A stretch of 64,000 bases of DNA from Streptomyces sp. Tue6028 (GCF_002300165.1 NZ_MLCE01000035.1:124001-188000), one strand, 5' to 3'. Counted from the stretch's first letter, positions 17,931 to 26,967 are shown. The notes: generated from the letters alone by a model not told the origin. Translations and numbers: made by a program.

Positions 17931-20105
17931 ATGACCGAGAGCACCACCATCCGCTGGGAACAGGACGAGACCGGCGTCGTCACCCTCGTCCTCGACGACC
18001 CCAACCAGTCCGCCAACACGATGAACCAGGCCTTCAAGGACTCGATCGCGGCCGTCGCCGACCGCGTCGAGGCCGAGAAGGACTCCATCCGCGGCATCAT
18101 CTACACCTCCGCCAAGAAGACCTTCTTCGCGGGCGGCGACCTCAAGGACATGATCCAGGCCGGTCCGGAGGACGCCCAGCAGGCATTCGACCTGGGCACG
18201 GACATCAAGGGCTGCCTCCGCCGCATCGAGACCCTCGGCAAGCCGGTCGTCGCCGCCATCAACGGCGCCGCGCTCGGCGGCGGTTACGAGATCGCCCTCG
18301 CCTCCCACCACCGCGTCGCCCTCGACGCGCCCGGCTCCAAGATCGGCCTGCCCGAGGTCACCCTCGGCCTGCTGCCCGCGGGCGGCGGCGTCACCCGCAC
18401 CGTCCGCCTCATGGGCATCACCGACGCCCTCCTCAAGGTGCTGCTCCAGGGCACCCAGTACTCCCCGCAGCGCGCCCTGGAGAACGGCCTGGTCCACGAG
18501 GTCGCGGCCACCCCCGAGGAGATGCTCGCCAAGGCGCGCGCCTTCATCGACGCCAACCCCGAGTCGCAGCAGCCCTGGGACAAGCCCGGCTACAAGATCC
18601 CGGGCGGCACGCCGTCGAACCCGAAGTTCGCCGCCAACCTGCCCGCCTTCCCGGCCAACCTGCGCAAGCAACTGGGCGGCGCCCCCTACCCGGCCCCGCG
18701 CAACATCCTCGCCGCCGCCGTGGAGGGCTCCCAGGTCGACTTCGAGACCGCGCTCGTCATCGAGGCCCGCTACTTCACCGAGCTGGTGACGGGGCAGACC
18801 TCGAAGAACATGATCCAGGCGTTCTTCTTCGACCTCCAGGCGGTCAACTCCGGCGCCAACCGGCCCCAGGGCATCGAGCCGCGCCAGGTCCGCAAGGTCG
18901 CCGTCCTCGGCGCCGGGATGATGGGCGCGGGCATCGCCTACTCCTGCGCCCGCGCCGGCATCGACGTCGTCCTCAAGGACGTCTCGGCGGACGCGGCGGC
19001 CAAGGGCAAGGCCTACTCCGAGAAGCTCTGCGCCAAGGCCGTCTCCCGGGGACGCACGACCCAGCAGAAGGCCGACGAACTGCTCGCCCGCATCACCCCC
19101 ACCGCCGACCCGAACGACCTGGCCGGCTGCGACGCCGTGATCGAGGCCGTCTTCGAGGACACCTCGCTCAAGCACAAGGTCTTCCAGGAGATCGAGAACA
19201 TCGTCGAGCCGGACGCACTGCTGTGCTCCAACACCTCGACCCTCCCGATCACCGTCCTCGCCGAAGGCGTCGAGCGGCAGGACGACTTCATCGGCCTGCA
19301 CTTCTTCTCGCCCGTCGACAAGATGCCGCTCGTCGAGATCATCAAGGGCGAGCGGACCGGCGACGAGGCACTGGCACGCGCCTTCGACCTGGTGCGCCAG
19401 ATCAAGAAGACCCCGATCGTCGTCAACGACTCCCGCGGATTCTTCACCTCCCGCGTCATCGGCCACTTCATCAACGAGGGTGTCGCGATGGTCGGCGAGG
19501 GCATCGAGCCCGCGTCGGTCGAGCAGGCCGCCGCACAGGCCGGCTACCCCGCCAAGGTCCTCTCCCTGATGGACGAGCTCACGCTCACCCTGCCGCGCAA
19601 GATCCGCAAGGAGTCGAGGCAGGCGGTCGAGGAGGCCGGCGGCACCTGGGAGACGCACCCGGCCGAGGCCGTCATCGACCGCATGGTCGACGAGTTCGGC
19701 CGCACCGGGCGCAGCGGCGGAGCGGGCTTCTACGAGTACGGCGAGGACGGCAGGCGCGGCAGGCTGTGGCCCGGCCTGCGCGAGCACTTCACCAAGACGG
19801 GACACGAGATTCCCTTCCAGGACATGCAGGAGCGCATGCTCTTCTCCGAGGCGCTGGACACCGTCCGGCTCCTGGAGGAAGGCGTCCTCACGTCCGTCGC
19901 CGACGCCAACATCGGATCCATCTTCGGCATCGGCTTCCCCGGCTGGACCGGTGGCGTCCTCCAGTACATCAACGGCTACGACGGAGGCCTGCCCGGCTTC
20001 GTGGCCCGCGCGCGTGAGCTCGCCGACCGCTACGGAACGCGGTTCACGCCGCCCGCGCTGCTCGTCGAGAAGGCGGAGAAGGGCGAGCGGTTCAGCGACA
20101 AGTAA
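17931..20105 (+). CDS. fadB: Enoyl-CoA hydratase / 3-hydroxyacyl-CoA dehydrogenase fusion, 724 aa
   Basis: Multifunctional beta-oxidation enzyme. Residues about 10-230 are a crotonase fold with oxyanion loops (FFAGGDLKDM) and two catalytic glutamates (ALGGGYEIALAS; GLPEVTLGLLPAGGG). Residues about 320-720 are an NAD-dependent dehydrogenase with GAGMMGAG, catalytic His in GLHFFSPVDKMPLVE and the C-terminal helical domains. ATG at 17931 is 47 bases after the thiolase stop, behind GGAGACCGGAGACC. It likely forms a complex with the thiolase. Last gene of the operon; the fused remnant at 20231 follows 125 bases later. Confidence 0.94.
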   Translation: MTESTTIRWEQDETGVVTLVLDDPNQSANTMNQAFKDSIAAVADRVEAEKDSIRGIIYTSAKKTFFAGGDLKDMIQAGPEDAQQAFDLGTDIKGCLRRIETLGKPVVAAINGAALGGGYEIALASHHRVALDAPGSKIGLPEVTLGLLPAGGGVTRTVRLMGITDALLKVLLQGTQYSPQRALENGLVHEVAATPEEMLAKARAFIDANPESQQPWDKPGYKIPGGTPSNPKFAANLPAFPANLRKQLGGAPYPAPRNILAAAVEGSQVDFETALVIEARYFTELVTGQTSKNMIQAFFFDLQAVNSGANRPQGIEPRQVRKVAVLGAGMMGAGIAYSCARAGIDVVLKDVSADAAAKGKAYSEKLCAKAVSRGRTTQQKADELLARITPTADPNDLAGCDAVIEAVFEDTSLKHKVFQEIENIVEPDALLCSNTSTLPITVLAEGVERQDDFIGLHFFSPVDKMPLVEIIKGERTGDEALARAFDLVRQIKKTPIVVNDSRGFFTSRVIGHFINEGVAMVGEGIEPASVEQAAAQAGYPAKVLSLMDELTLTLPRKIRKESRQAVEEAGGTWETHPAEAVIDRMVDEFGRTGRSGGAGFYEYGEDGRRGRLWPGLREHFTKTGHEIPFQDMQERMLFSEALDTVRLLEEGVLTSVADANIGSIFGIGFPGWTGGVLQYINGYDGGLPGFVARARELADRYGTRFTPPALLVEKAEKGERFSDK

Positions 20106-20230
20106 CCGCACACACCCGCCGCCCCGGCCGTACCCGACGTACCGCTGAGTGGTATGCGGGGCTTGCTCCCCCGGGGGCGGGGACCGGACGCTGACCGCGA
20201 ACCGGTCCCCGCCCCCACCGAGGAGCTCCC

Positions 20231-21061
20231 GTGGGTCGCCGCCCCGCCCACGCCCTGCTGGACATCCTGCGCGGCGAGGGCGTGGACCGTGTCTTCGGCA
20301 ACCCCGGCACCACCGAACTGCCCTTCCTCGCCGCCCTCATGGCCGAACAGGACGCGCCCGAGTACGTGCTCGGCGTCCACGAGGGCGCCGTCGTCTCCAT
20401 GGCCGACGGATACGCCCGCGCCACCGGGCGGCCCGCGTTCGTCAGCCTGCACATCGCGGCCGGGCTCGCCAACGGGCTCATCGGCCTGCTCAACGCCCGC
20501 CGCTCACGCACCCCGCTGGTGGTGACGGCCGGCCAGCAGGACCGCCGCCACCTCCAGCAGGACCCCATGCTCTCGGGCGACCTCGTCGGACTCGCCCGGC
20601 CCGCCGTCAAGGCGGCCCTCGACGTCCAGCACGCCCGTGACCTGCCGCTCGCCGTGCGCCGCGCCTTCGCCCTCGCCGTACGGCCGCCCGCGGGACCGGT
20701 CTTCCTCTCGGTACCGATGGACCTGCTCACCGAGGACACCGAGGTCGACGTCCCGGCCCGGACCCCCGCGTACGTCTCCTCGAAGGCCGGTCTCATCGGC
20801 TTCACGCGCGCGCTGGCGTCGGCGCTCGGCCCGTACGGCATCACGGTCAACGCGATCGCGCCGAGCATGGTGCGCACGGCCACCGCAGCACGGACCCCCG
20901 GAGCGGGCGGCGGTTTCGAGCACGTCCGCGCCCAGCAGGCCGTGCCGAGGACCCAGGAGCCGTCCGACCTGCTGTCCACGCTGCTGTACGTGGTCGACCA
21001 GGGCAGCGGCTTCCTGACCGGCCAGACCCTCGACGTGGCCGGCGGATCCGCCTACCTGTGA
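20231..21061 (+). pseudogene. Chimera: N-half of ThDP decarboxylase (benzoylformate type) fused in frame to C-half of an SDR
   Basis: Residues 1 to about 175 are the N-terminal PYR domain of a thiamine-diphosphate decarboxylase: RPAHALLDILRGEGVDRVFGNPGTTELPFL, the conserved Glu in GVHEGAVVSMADGYARATGR, and PVFLSVPMDLL. The central and cofactor-binding domains are absent. At residues about 178-181 the chain switches to the C-terminal half of a short-chain dehydrogenase: Tyr181-VSS-Lys185 is the YxxxK pair, followed by GLIGFTRALASALGPYGITVNAIAPSMV and the ending GQTLDVAGGSAYL. The SDR lacks its NAD-binding Rossmann half. One continuous frame of 276 codons from GTG with an AGGAGC site ahead. Best explained by a deletion joining two neighbouring genes; neither half should be catalytic. 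Confidence 0.8.
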
Positions 21062-21086
21062 CCGGGCCGTCGGGCGTGGGAGCAGG

Positions 21087-21785
21087 TCAGGACTGCTTGA
21101 GCCACTCCCGCAGCTCCTCCTTCAGCGAGCGCTGGAACGTGGTGAGCAGGGCCTGCACGACCAGCGGCTCCATGTGCGCGGACAGCGACTTCACCGCCGC
21201 GACGGACTCCTGCTCGCCCACCGCGTCGCGCAGCAGCGCGGACAGCTCGCGGGCCGCCGCGCGGGAGTGCTCCAGCAGGACCGTCCGCGCCGCGAGGACC
21301 GCCTCGTGGGCGATGGGCACGTCCAGCAGCTCCACGCCGAGCCGCAGCAGCGCCGGATCCACGCGGAAGGAGTCCGAGGTCCGCTCGACGACCTGCATGG
21401 CAGTCAGCCGGTCCAGGTCTTCGTCCGCCAGAGGCCGTCCGGCCCGTCGCGCCAGCTCCTCGCGCGTCACCACCTCCACCGCGTCGGGTGCCCAGGAGGC
21501 CACCACGGCGCGGTGAATGGCCAGGTCGTGGGCGCTCAGGCCGGGCGGCAGCTGTGCAAGATGGCGCTCGATCGCCGCCAGCGTCATGCCCTGGTGCTGC
21601 AGTTCCTCGATGAGAGCCAGCCGGGCCAGGTGCTGACGGCTGTAGTGCCCCACGCGTCGCGGGCCGATCACGGGCGGCGGGAGCAGGCCCTTCGCGCTGT
21701 AGAAGCGGATCGTCCGGACCGTGACGCCTGCCAGCGCGGCCAGCTCGTCGACGGTGAGCGTCGACTCCTCGGTGTCCGTGGTCAT
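21087..21785 (-). CDS. MerR family transcriptional regulator, 232 aa
   Basis: N-terminal winged helix of the MerR type: LTVDELAALAGVTVRTIRFYSAKGLLPPP (10-38), then GHYSRQHLARLALIEELQHQGMTLAAIERHLAQL. The long C-terminal part (about 85-232) is helical and lacks the metal-binding cysteines of MerR or CueR, so the inducer is probably an organic molecule. ATG at 21785. Its stop is 25 bases from the chimeric gene, convergent. A 13-bp palindrome at 21850-21862 lies 65 bases upstream, suiting self-control and perhaps control of the permease beyond. Confidence 0.9.
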   Translation of the reverse strand: MTTDTEESTLTVDELAALAGVTVRTIRFYSAKGLLPPPVIGPRRVGHYSRQHLARLALIEELQHQGMTLAAIERHLAQLPPGLSAHDLAIHRAVVASWAPDAVEVVTREELARRAGRPLADEDLDRLTAMQVVERTSDSFRVDPALLRLGVELLDVPIAHEAVLAARTVLLEHSRAAARELSALLRDAVGEQESVAAVKSLSAHMEPLVVQALLTTFQRSLKEELREWLKQS

Positions 21786-21849
21786 GGCAGGTCCTCACCT
21801 TCCGGGTGGTGCGGCGCCCGCCCTCCGGGACGGACGAGGACACGGTGCA

Positions 21850-21862
21850 ACAGTATTACTGT
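21850..21862. promoter_or_regulatory. Palindrome ACAGTA-T-TACTGT before merR-type gene
   Basis: A perfect 6+1+6 inverted repeat in an AT-rich island of the divergent 248-base gap between the MerR gene and the permease gene. MerR proteins bind such dyads in promoter spacers. It is the only clear dyad in the gap. Confidence 0.5.
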
Positions 21863-22033
21863 CTCACCAACCTTGTGAAAGTACTCGTGAGGCCCGATAT
21901 CGCCTTGATCGCCGCTTTTGCAGCCATTGATCAGCATGTGAGATGTTCCGCTGTGTGGCATGCGTCATCGCATGGCCGTGATCCCTCGGGGAAGGTGGCG
22001 CCTTGGTCCGTACCACGCCAGGAGGTACGGACC

Positions 22034-23560
22034 GTGGCACATCCGGACACCCGAGCCCCGGTGCGTCGGGCGCACCAGAGAGTAGATCCACCCGTGACCA
22101 AGGAAGCCGTAGACACGGCCAAGGCCGCATCCCTCACCGGTGCGACCCGCGCGCCCGCGGACGCGGGCGACGCCGGCTACAGCAAGGACCTCAAGGCCCG
22201 CCACGTCAACATGATCGCCATCGGCGGCGCGATCGGCACCGGACTCTTCCTCGGAGCCGGCGGGCGCCTCCACAACGCGGGCCCCGCACTCGCGATCGCC
22301 TACCTCGTCTGCGGCGTCTTCGCCTTCTTCGTCGTGCGCGCCCTCGGCGAGCTGGTCCTCTACCGGCCCTCCTCCGGGTCCTTCGTGTCGTACGCGCGCG
22401 AGTTCCTCGGCGAGAAGGGCGCCTACGTCGCCGGGTGGATGTACTTCCTGAACTGGTCGACGACCGGTATCGCGGACATCACCGCGATCGCGCTCTACAC
22501 GCACTACTGGAGCTTCTTCACCGACATCCCGCAGTGGGTGCTGGCGCTCATCGCCCTCGCCGTGGTCCTCGCCGTGAACCTGATCTCGGTGAAGATCTTC
22601 GGCGAGATGGAGTTCTGGTTCGCGATCATCAAGGTCGCCACGCTCGTCGCGTTCATGCTGATCGGCATCTTCCTGCTCGCCACGCAGCACCAGGTCGGCG
22701 GCCAGACGCCCGGGGTCGGCGTCATCACGGACCACGGCGGGCTCCTTCCGCACGGTGTGATGCCGGTCGTCCTGGTCATGCAGGGCGTGATCTTCGCCTA
22801 CGCCGCGCTGGAACTGGTCGGTGTCGCCGCGGGCGAGACCGCCGAGCCGGAGAAGGTCGTCCCGCGCGCGGTGAACTCGATCATGTGGCGCGTCGGCCTC
22901 TTCTACGTCGGCTCGGTCGTGCTCCTCGCGCTGCTGCTGCCCGGTTCCGTCTACTCCGCCGACGAGAGTCCCTTCGTCACGGTCCTCTCCAAGGTCGGCA
23001 TCCCGGCCGCCGGCGACGTGATGAACCTGGTCGTCCTCACGGCCGCCATGTCCTCGCTGAACTCCGGCCTGTACTCCACCGGCCGCATCCTGCGCTCGAT
23101 GGCCTCGGCGGGCTCGGCCCCCAGGTTCACCGCGAGGATGAACCGCAGCCAGGTGCCGTACGGCGGCATCCTGCTCACCTGCGCGGTGTGCGTGCTCGGT
23201 GTCGGCCTGAACTACCTCATGCCGAGCCAGGCCTTCGAGATCGTCCTGAACGTGGCGTCGCTCGGCGTCATCAGCACCTGGGTGATCATCATGATCTGCC
23301 ACCTGATGTTCGTCCGCCGGGCCAAGGAGGGGCTGGTGACGCGTCCCTCGTTCCGCCTGCCGGGCAGCCCGTTCACCGAGATCGTCACCGTGGTCTTCCT
23401 GGTGGCCGTGCTCGGCCTGATGTGGAACGACCCCGAGGTCGGCCGGAAGACGCTCCTGCTCGTCCCGGTGATCGGAGCCCTGCTCGTCGGCGGCTGGTTC
23501 GCGGTCCGGCGCCGCGTCTCGCAGGCCGAGGACCGGGAGCTCGGCGAACTCATGAAGTAG
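22034..23560 (+). CDS. ansP: Amino-acid permease, L-asparagine permease type (APC family), 508 aa
   Basis: Proton-driven amino-acid uptake across the membrane, with about 12 hydrophobic helices. The entry LKARHVNMIAIGGAIGTGLFLGAGGRLHNAGPALA and the later ELVGVAAGETAEPEKVVPRAVN are amino-acid/polyamine permease signatures, closest to asparagine permeases. GTG at 22034 is chosen because AGGAGG lies eight bases ahead; the GTG at 22094 (VTKEAVDT), which begins where many relatives do, has no comparable site, so both remain possible. The first 50 residues are cytoplasmic. A strong terminator follows at 23596. Substrate specificity is inference. Confidence 0.88.
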   Translation: MAHPDTRAPVRRAHQRVDPPVTKEAVDTAKAASLTGATRAPADAGDAGYSKDLKARHVNMIAIGGAIGTGLFLGAGGRLHNAGPALAIAYLVCGVFAFFVVRALGELVLYRPSSGSFVSYAREFLGEKGAYVAGWMYFLNWSTTGIADITAIALYTHYWSFFTDIPQWVLALIALAVVLAVNLISVKIFGEMEFWFAIIKVATLVAFMLIGIFLLATQHQVGGQTPGVGVITDHGGLLPHGVMPVVLVMQGVIFAYAALELVGVAAGETAEPEKVVPRAVNSIMWRVGLFYVGSVVLLALLLPGSVYSADESPFVTVLSKVGIPAAGDVMNLVVLTAAMSSLNSGLYSTGRILRSMASAGSAPRFTARMNRSQVPYGGILLTCAVCVLGVGLNYLMPSQAFEIVLNVASLGVISTWVIIMICHLMFVRRAKEGLVTRPSFRLPGSPFTEIVTVVFLVAVLGLMWNDPEVGRKTLLLVPVIGALLVGGWFAVRRRVSQAEDRELGELMK

Positions 23561-23595
23561 CGGCCCGGCGGCCACCGACGGTGGCCGCGCCCGCG

Positions 23596-23641
23596 ATGGC
23601 GTCGTCCCGCACATCTCGTAGGTGCGGGACGGCGCCATTTC
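23596..23641 (+). terminator. 17-bp stem terminator after permease gene
   Basis: ATGGCGTCGTCCCGCAC (23596-23612) pairs with 23622-23638, 16 of 17 bases, the exception being a G-U pair. Loop of nine bases, then TTT. Thirty-five bases past the stop. Confidence 0.85.
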
Positions 23642-23710
23642 TCGTACGGCCGACCGGCCGCGACCGCCCCGTCGGCCCAACTCCCGCTCCGGGCAGGCAC
23701 GTTCTCACCG

Positions 23711-23743
23711 CAATGACTTGCAGAAAGATGCTGCAAGTCATTG
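23711..23743. promoter_or_regulatory. 13-bp inverted repeat with CTTGCAG/CTGCAAG core
   Basis: CAATGACTTGCAG (23711-23723) and CTGCAAGTCATTG (23731-23743) are perfect inverse copies around the 7 bases AAAGATG. The CTTGCAG/TTGCA core recalls operators of the streptomycete MalR/Reg1 LacI-type repressors of maltose and amylase genes. It sits 65 bases before a sugar-kinase gene, in the promoter position. It is no terminator: no U-tract follows and the preceding gene already has one. Confidence 0.65.
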
Positions 23744-23807
23744 CCAGGGTCGTCGCGGCGCTGCTTGACTCACGTGCCGACCGAGCGTGCAGCCGAGAGG
23801 AACACCC

Positions 23808-24758
23808 ATGAGCAGCCCCGAGATCGACGTCCTCGTCCTGGGAGGCGCGGGCGTGGACACGATCGTCCACGTCCCCGAACTGCCGCTCCCGTTCGCCGAC
23901 AGTTACATGATCCGGCCCGGCATCGAGACCCGGGCCGGACAGAGCGGGGACTTCGTCGCGCTCGGCGTGCACGCCCTGGGCCTGCGCACGCACCACCTCG
24001 ACATGATCGGCGACGACCACGAGGGCGAGCTCGTCCGGGCCCTCCACCGCGACCGGGGGATCCCGCTCACGGACGTCCTCCAGCCCGGCGGCACCAAGCG
24101 GGCGGTCAACCTCGTCGACCCGCAGGGACGCAGGCTCTCGCTGTACGACGACAGCCGCTCCCGGGAAGCGGACCGGCTGCCCGAGGAGACGGTGCGCGCG
24201 CTGGCCGGAGCGAGCCGTCACGCCCACGTCGTCATCACCCACCCGTGCTCCGCCACCCTGCCGGTACTGCGCGAAGCGGGCCTGACGCTCTCGACCGACC
24301 TGCACAACTGGGACGGGGACAACCCGTACCACGAGCCGTTCGCCCATGCCGCGGACGTCGTCTTCCTGTCCACCACCGCGCTGGCCGACCCCGAGCGGAC
24401 CATGCGCCGGATCGGCGAACGGGGCCGGGCCCAGGTCGTGGCGGCCACCGCCGGGGCGGACGGCGCGTATCTGCTCGTGGACGGCGAGGTGACCCACATC
24501 CCTGCGGTCACCCCTCCCGCACCGGTCGTGGACTCCAACGGCGCGGGCGACGCCTTCGCCTCCGGCTTCCTCTTCGGCCGGCTCGCCGGGGAACCACCCC
24601 TGCGGTGCGCGCTGTACGGCGTGGTGGCCGGAGCGTACGCCTGCACGGTGCCCTCGACCCGGGCCGACGCCATCGGCCGCGACGAACTCCTGGCCCGCGT
24701 CGCGGAATTGGAGGAGCGAGGCGTCACCACGACCGAGGCAGCCGTCCCCGGCGCGTGA
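23808..24758 (+). CDS. PfkB family carbohydrate kinase, 316 aa
   Basis: Ribokinase-fold kinase phosphorylating a sugar or nucleoside with ATP. The N-terminal GGAGVDTIVHVPELP block and the C-terminal signature DSNGAGDAFASGFLFG, with the catalytic Asp in GAGD, are intact. The di-glycine and ATP-binding regions look complete, so the protein should be active. ATG at 23808 follows GAGAGGAAC. A monocistronic unit behind the 23711-23743 inverted repeat; if that site is of MalR type, the substrate would be linked to sugar catabolism. No transporter sits beside it to narrow the substrate. Confidence 0.88.
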   Translation: MSSPEIDVLVLGGAGVDTIVHVPELPLPFADSYMIRPGIETRAGQSGDFVALGVHALGLRTHHLDMIGDDHEGELVRALHRDRGIPLTDVLQPGGTKRAVNLVDPQGRRLSLYDDSRSREADRLPEETVRALAGASRHAHVVITHPCSATLPVLREAGLTLSTDLHNWDGDNPYHEPFAHAADVVFLSTTALADPERTMRRIGERGRAQVVAATAGADGAYLLVDGEVTHIPAVTPPAPVVDSNGAGDAFASGFLFGRLAGEPPLRCALYGVVAGAYACTVPSTRADAIGRDELLARVAELEERGVTTTEAAVPGA

Positions 24759-24840
24759 GTCCCCGTATACCTCTCCGCGCCGGCGCGCGCCGTCCGTCCC
24801 GCTCCTTGGTGGTGCCTGTAGGGCTGGCGGTTCGGGACCC

Positions 24841-25186
24841 CGTCCGGGGCGCGGGGAACGGCGTGCTCGGCCCCCGCGAAGCCGCACGCGCGCGTCCGGG
24901 TGGTGTGCCCCGTCAGGGGCGCGGGGAACGGCGCGCTCGGCCCCCGCGAAGCCGCACGCGCGCGTCCGGGTGGTGTGCCCCGTCAGGGGCGCGGGGAACG
25001 GCGCGCTCAGCCTCCGCGAAGCCGCACGCGCGCGTCCGGGTGGTGTGCCCCGTCAGGGGCGCGGGGAACGGCGCGCTCGGCCCCCGCGAAGCCGCACGCG
25101 CGCGTCCGGGTGGTGTGCCCCGTCAGGGGCGCGGGGAACGGCGCGCTCAGCCTCCGCGAAGCCGCACGCGCGCGTCCGGCGGTGCG
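24841..25186. repeat. Tandem array: five 70-bp units
   Basis: Units start at 24841, 24911, 24981, 25051 and 25121. Each carries CGTCAGGGGCGCGGGGAACG and GAAGCCGCACGCGCGCGTCC. Units 2 and 4 read CTCGGCCCCCGCG, units 3 and 5 CTCAGCCTCCGCG, so units 4-5 look like a copy of the 2-3 pair. The first unit has CCG for CAG in CGTCAGG, and the fifth decays after 25180. Each unit can form a GCCCC/GGGGC hairpin. The CAGGGGCGCGGGGAAC phrase resembles an element scattered between streptomycete genes. The whole 549-base gap (24759-25307) lies between convergent genes; open frames inside it are artefacts of low stop frequency. Confidence 0.9.
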
Positions 25187-25307
25187 TCCCAGCCGGGTGC
25201 GAACGGCACCGGGCAGCCACGGCGCGGCGCGCACACCCGTCCGCCCGCAGAGGGACGGACGGGCAGCGGAGCGCCGACGCCGGGCCGACCGACCGGCCCG
25301 GCGTCAC

Positions 25308-26798
25308 TCAGCGGCCGTGGACGGAGTCCGTCGCAGCGATCCGCTTCCACGACTTGGGCCGAGCCGGAACCCCCTCGCCCCGGGCGAGGGACACACCCCG
25401 CGCCGCGGACACGGCCGGCTTCGAGGGCTGGAACAGCCACGTGTCGAACAACGCGGCGAGCGGCTTGCCCGACACCTGCTCGGCGTACTTCCGGAAGTCG
25501 TCGACCGACGCGTTGCCGTACGCGTGCTTCTTCGGCCAGCCCTTGAGGACGGCGAAGAACGCGTCGTCCCCGATCTCGTTGCGCAGCGCCTGCACGGCGA
25601 GGGCGCCCCGGTCGTAGACCGCGATGTCGAACTGGTCGTCCGGGCCCGGGTCACCGGGCTCGACCGTCCAGAAGGCGTCGTCTGCCGGGTGCGAGGTGTA
25701 CACGTAGTCCGCGAGCTCCTGGGCCGTGCCCTCGCCCTCGTGCTCCGACCACAGCCACTGCGCGTAACGGGCGAAGCCCTCGTTGATCCAGATGTCCTTC
25801 CAGCCCTTCAGCGACACGTCGTCGCCGTACCACTGGTGCGCCAACTCGTGCACGACGACGGACGTGTTCGAGCCGTTCGCGAACTGCTTGGGGCTGTAGT
25901 ACACGCGGGTCTGCGTCTCCAGCGCGTACCCGGTCGTCGTGTTGGGCACGTAGCCGCCCGCCGAACTGAAGGGATACGGCCCGAAGTAGCCGCTCAGCCA
26001 GTCGACGAGCTCCCCGGTCCGCTCCACACTGGCCCGCGCCGCGCCGTCGTTGTCGCCGAGGTCCTTGCTGTACGCGTTGACGACCGGCACGCCGCCCTCG
26101 GACGTGCTGGTGGTGATGTCGAACTTCCCGACGGCGAGCGTGGTGAGGTAGGTCGCCTGCGGTTTGTTCGAGCGCCAGTTGTAGCGGGTCCAGCCCAGGC
26201 GCGAACTCGTCGACTGGAGCGTGCCGTTGGAGATGGCCTGAGTGCCGTCGGGCACCGCCACCGACACGTCGTACGTCGCCTTGTCCAGCGGATGGTCGTT
26301 ACTCGGGTACCACCACCAGGCCGCCTCGGGCTCGTCCGCCGCGACCGCGCCGTCGGGGGTGCGGTGCCAGGTCGAGAAGCCGTACGCGCTCTTCGTGGAC
26401 GGCACCCCGCTGTACCGGACGACGACCGTGACCGGCGTCCCCTTGGGCAGCGGCTTCGCCGGAGTGATCTCCAGCTCGTGCTGCCCGGACGTCGCGAACG
26501 ACGCCTTCGCGCCGTTGACCCGCACCTCGCTCACGTCGAGCAGGAAGTCCAGGTCGAACCGCGACAGGTCCTGCGTGGTCGTGGCCAGGAGGGTCGCCGT
26601 TCCCTCCAGTTCGTCCGTCCGCGGCTGGTACGTGAGTCGCAGGTCGTAGTGCGAGACGTCGTATCCGCCGTTGCCGTAGGCCGGGTAGTAGGGGTCGCCG
26701 ATGCCCGGCGCCCCCGGGGAACTGCTGGCCGCCGAAGCCGGGATCGCCAGCAGCAGGGAGGCCGCGAGCGCGCCCGGGGCGATGAGTCTGCGGTGCAC
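25308..26798 (-). CDS. Secreted M1 family metallopeptidase, 496 aa
   Basis: Zinc aminopeptidase of the M1 clan. The zinc motif HELAH lies at 317-321 with the third ligand Glu340 in WINEGFARY, 18 residues on as the family requires. A signal peptide (RRLIAPGALAASLLLAIPASA) precedes the mature chain. It is shorter than cytoplasmic PepN because the large C-terminal helical domain is missing, as in the short secreted actinobacterial forms; the usual GAMEN substrate loop appears altered (GYALETQ). GTG at 26798 is chosen because TTGGAG stands just ahead; the TTG at 26810 is part of that site. Probably digests extracellular peptides along with the two peptidases transcribed away from it. Confidence 0.9.
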   Translation of the reverse strand: MHRRLIAPGALAASLLLAIPASAASSSPGAPGIGDPYYPAYGNGGYDVSHYDLRLTYQPRTDELEGTATLLATTTQDLSRFDLDFLLDVSEVRVNGAKASFATSGQHELEITPAKPLPKGTPVTVVVRYSGVPSTKSAYGFSTWHRTPDGAVAADEPEAAWWWYPSNDHPLDKATYDVSVAVPDGTQAISNGTLQSTSSRLGWTRYNWRSNKPQATYLTTLAVGKFDITTSTSEGGVPVVNAYSKDLGDNDGAARASVERTGELVDWLSGYFGPYPFSSAGGYVPNTTTGYALETQTRVYYSPKQFANGSNTSVVVHELAHQWYGDDVSLKGWKDIWINEGFARYAQWLWSEHEGEGTAQELADYVYTSHPADDAFWTVEPGDPGPDDQFDIAVYDRGALAVQALRNEIGDDAFFAVLKGWPKKHAYGNASVDDFRKYAEQVSGKPLAALFDTWLFQPSKPAVSAARGVSLARGEGVPARPKSWKRIAATDSVHGR

Positions 26799-26967
26799 GT
26801 CAAGCTCCAAGTGGTAGGGGCATGAAGTCTGTCCGGAGCCTATTCAGTCCCTGTGCCCAAGGCGTGTCCACAGCCACCCCTGTCACACGATCGCCATTCG
26901 GCCGACATGACTGACGGTGCCTCATGGACCTTTCACCGACCCTCTTTTGCGCCGGAGTCGACCGGGG

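Noticed and set aside
23711..23743. 13-bp inverted repeat as a terminator
   Set aside because: The permease already has a 17-bp terminator at 23596-23641, no U-tract follows, and the repeat is in the promoter position of the kinase gene.
24759..25307. Possible CRISPR array or repeat protein
   Set aside because: Units are 70 bp without unique spacers, and the unit length is not a multiple of three, so it is neither CRISPR nor a coding repeat.
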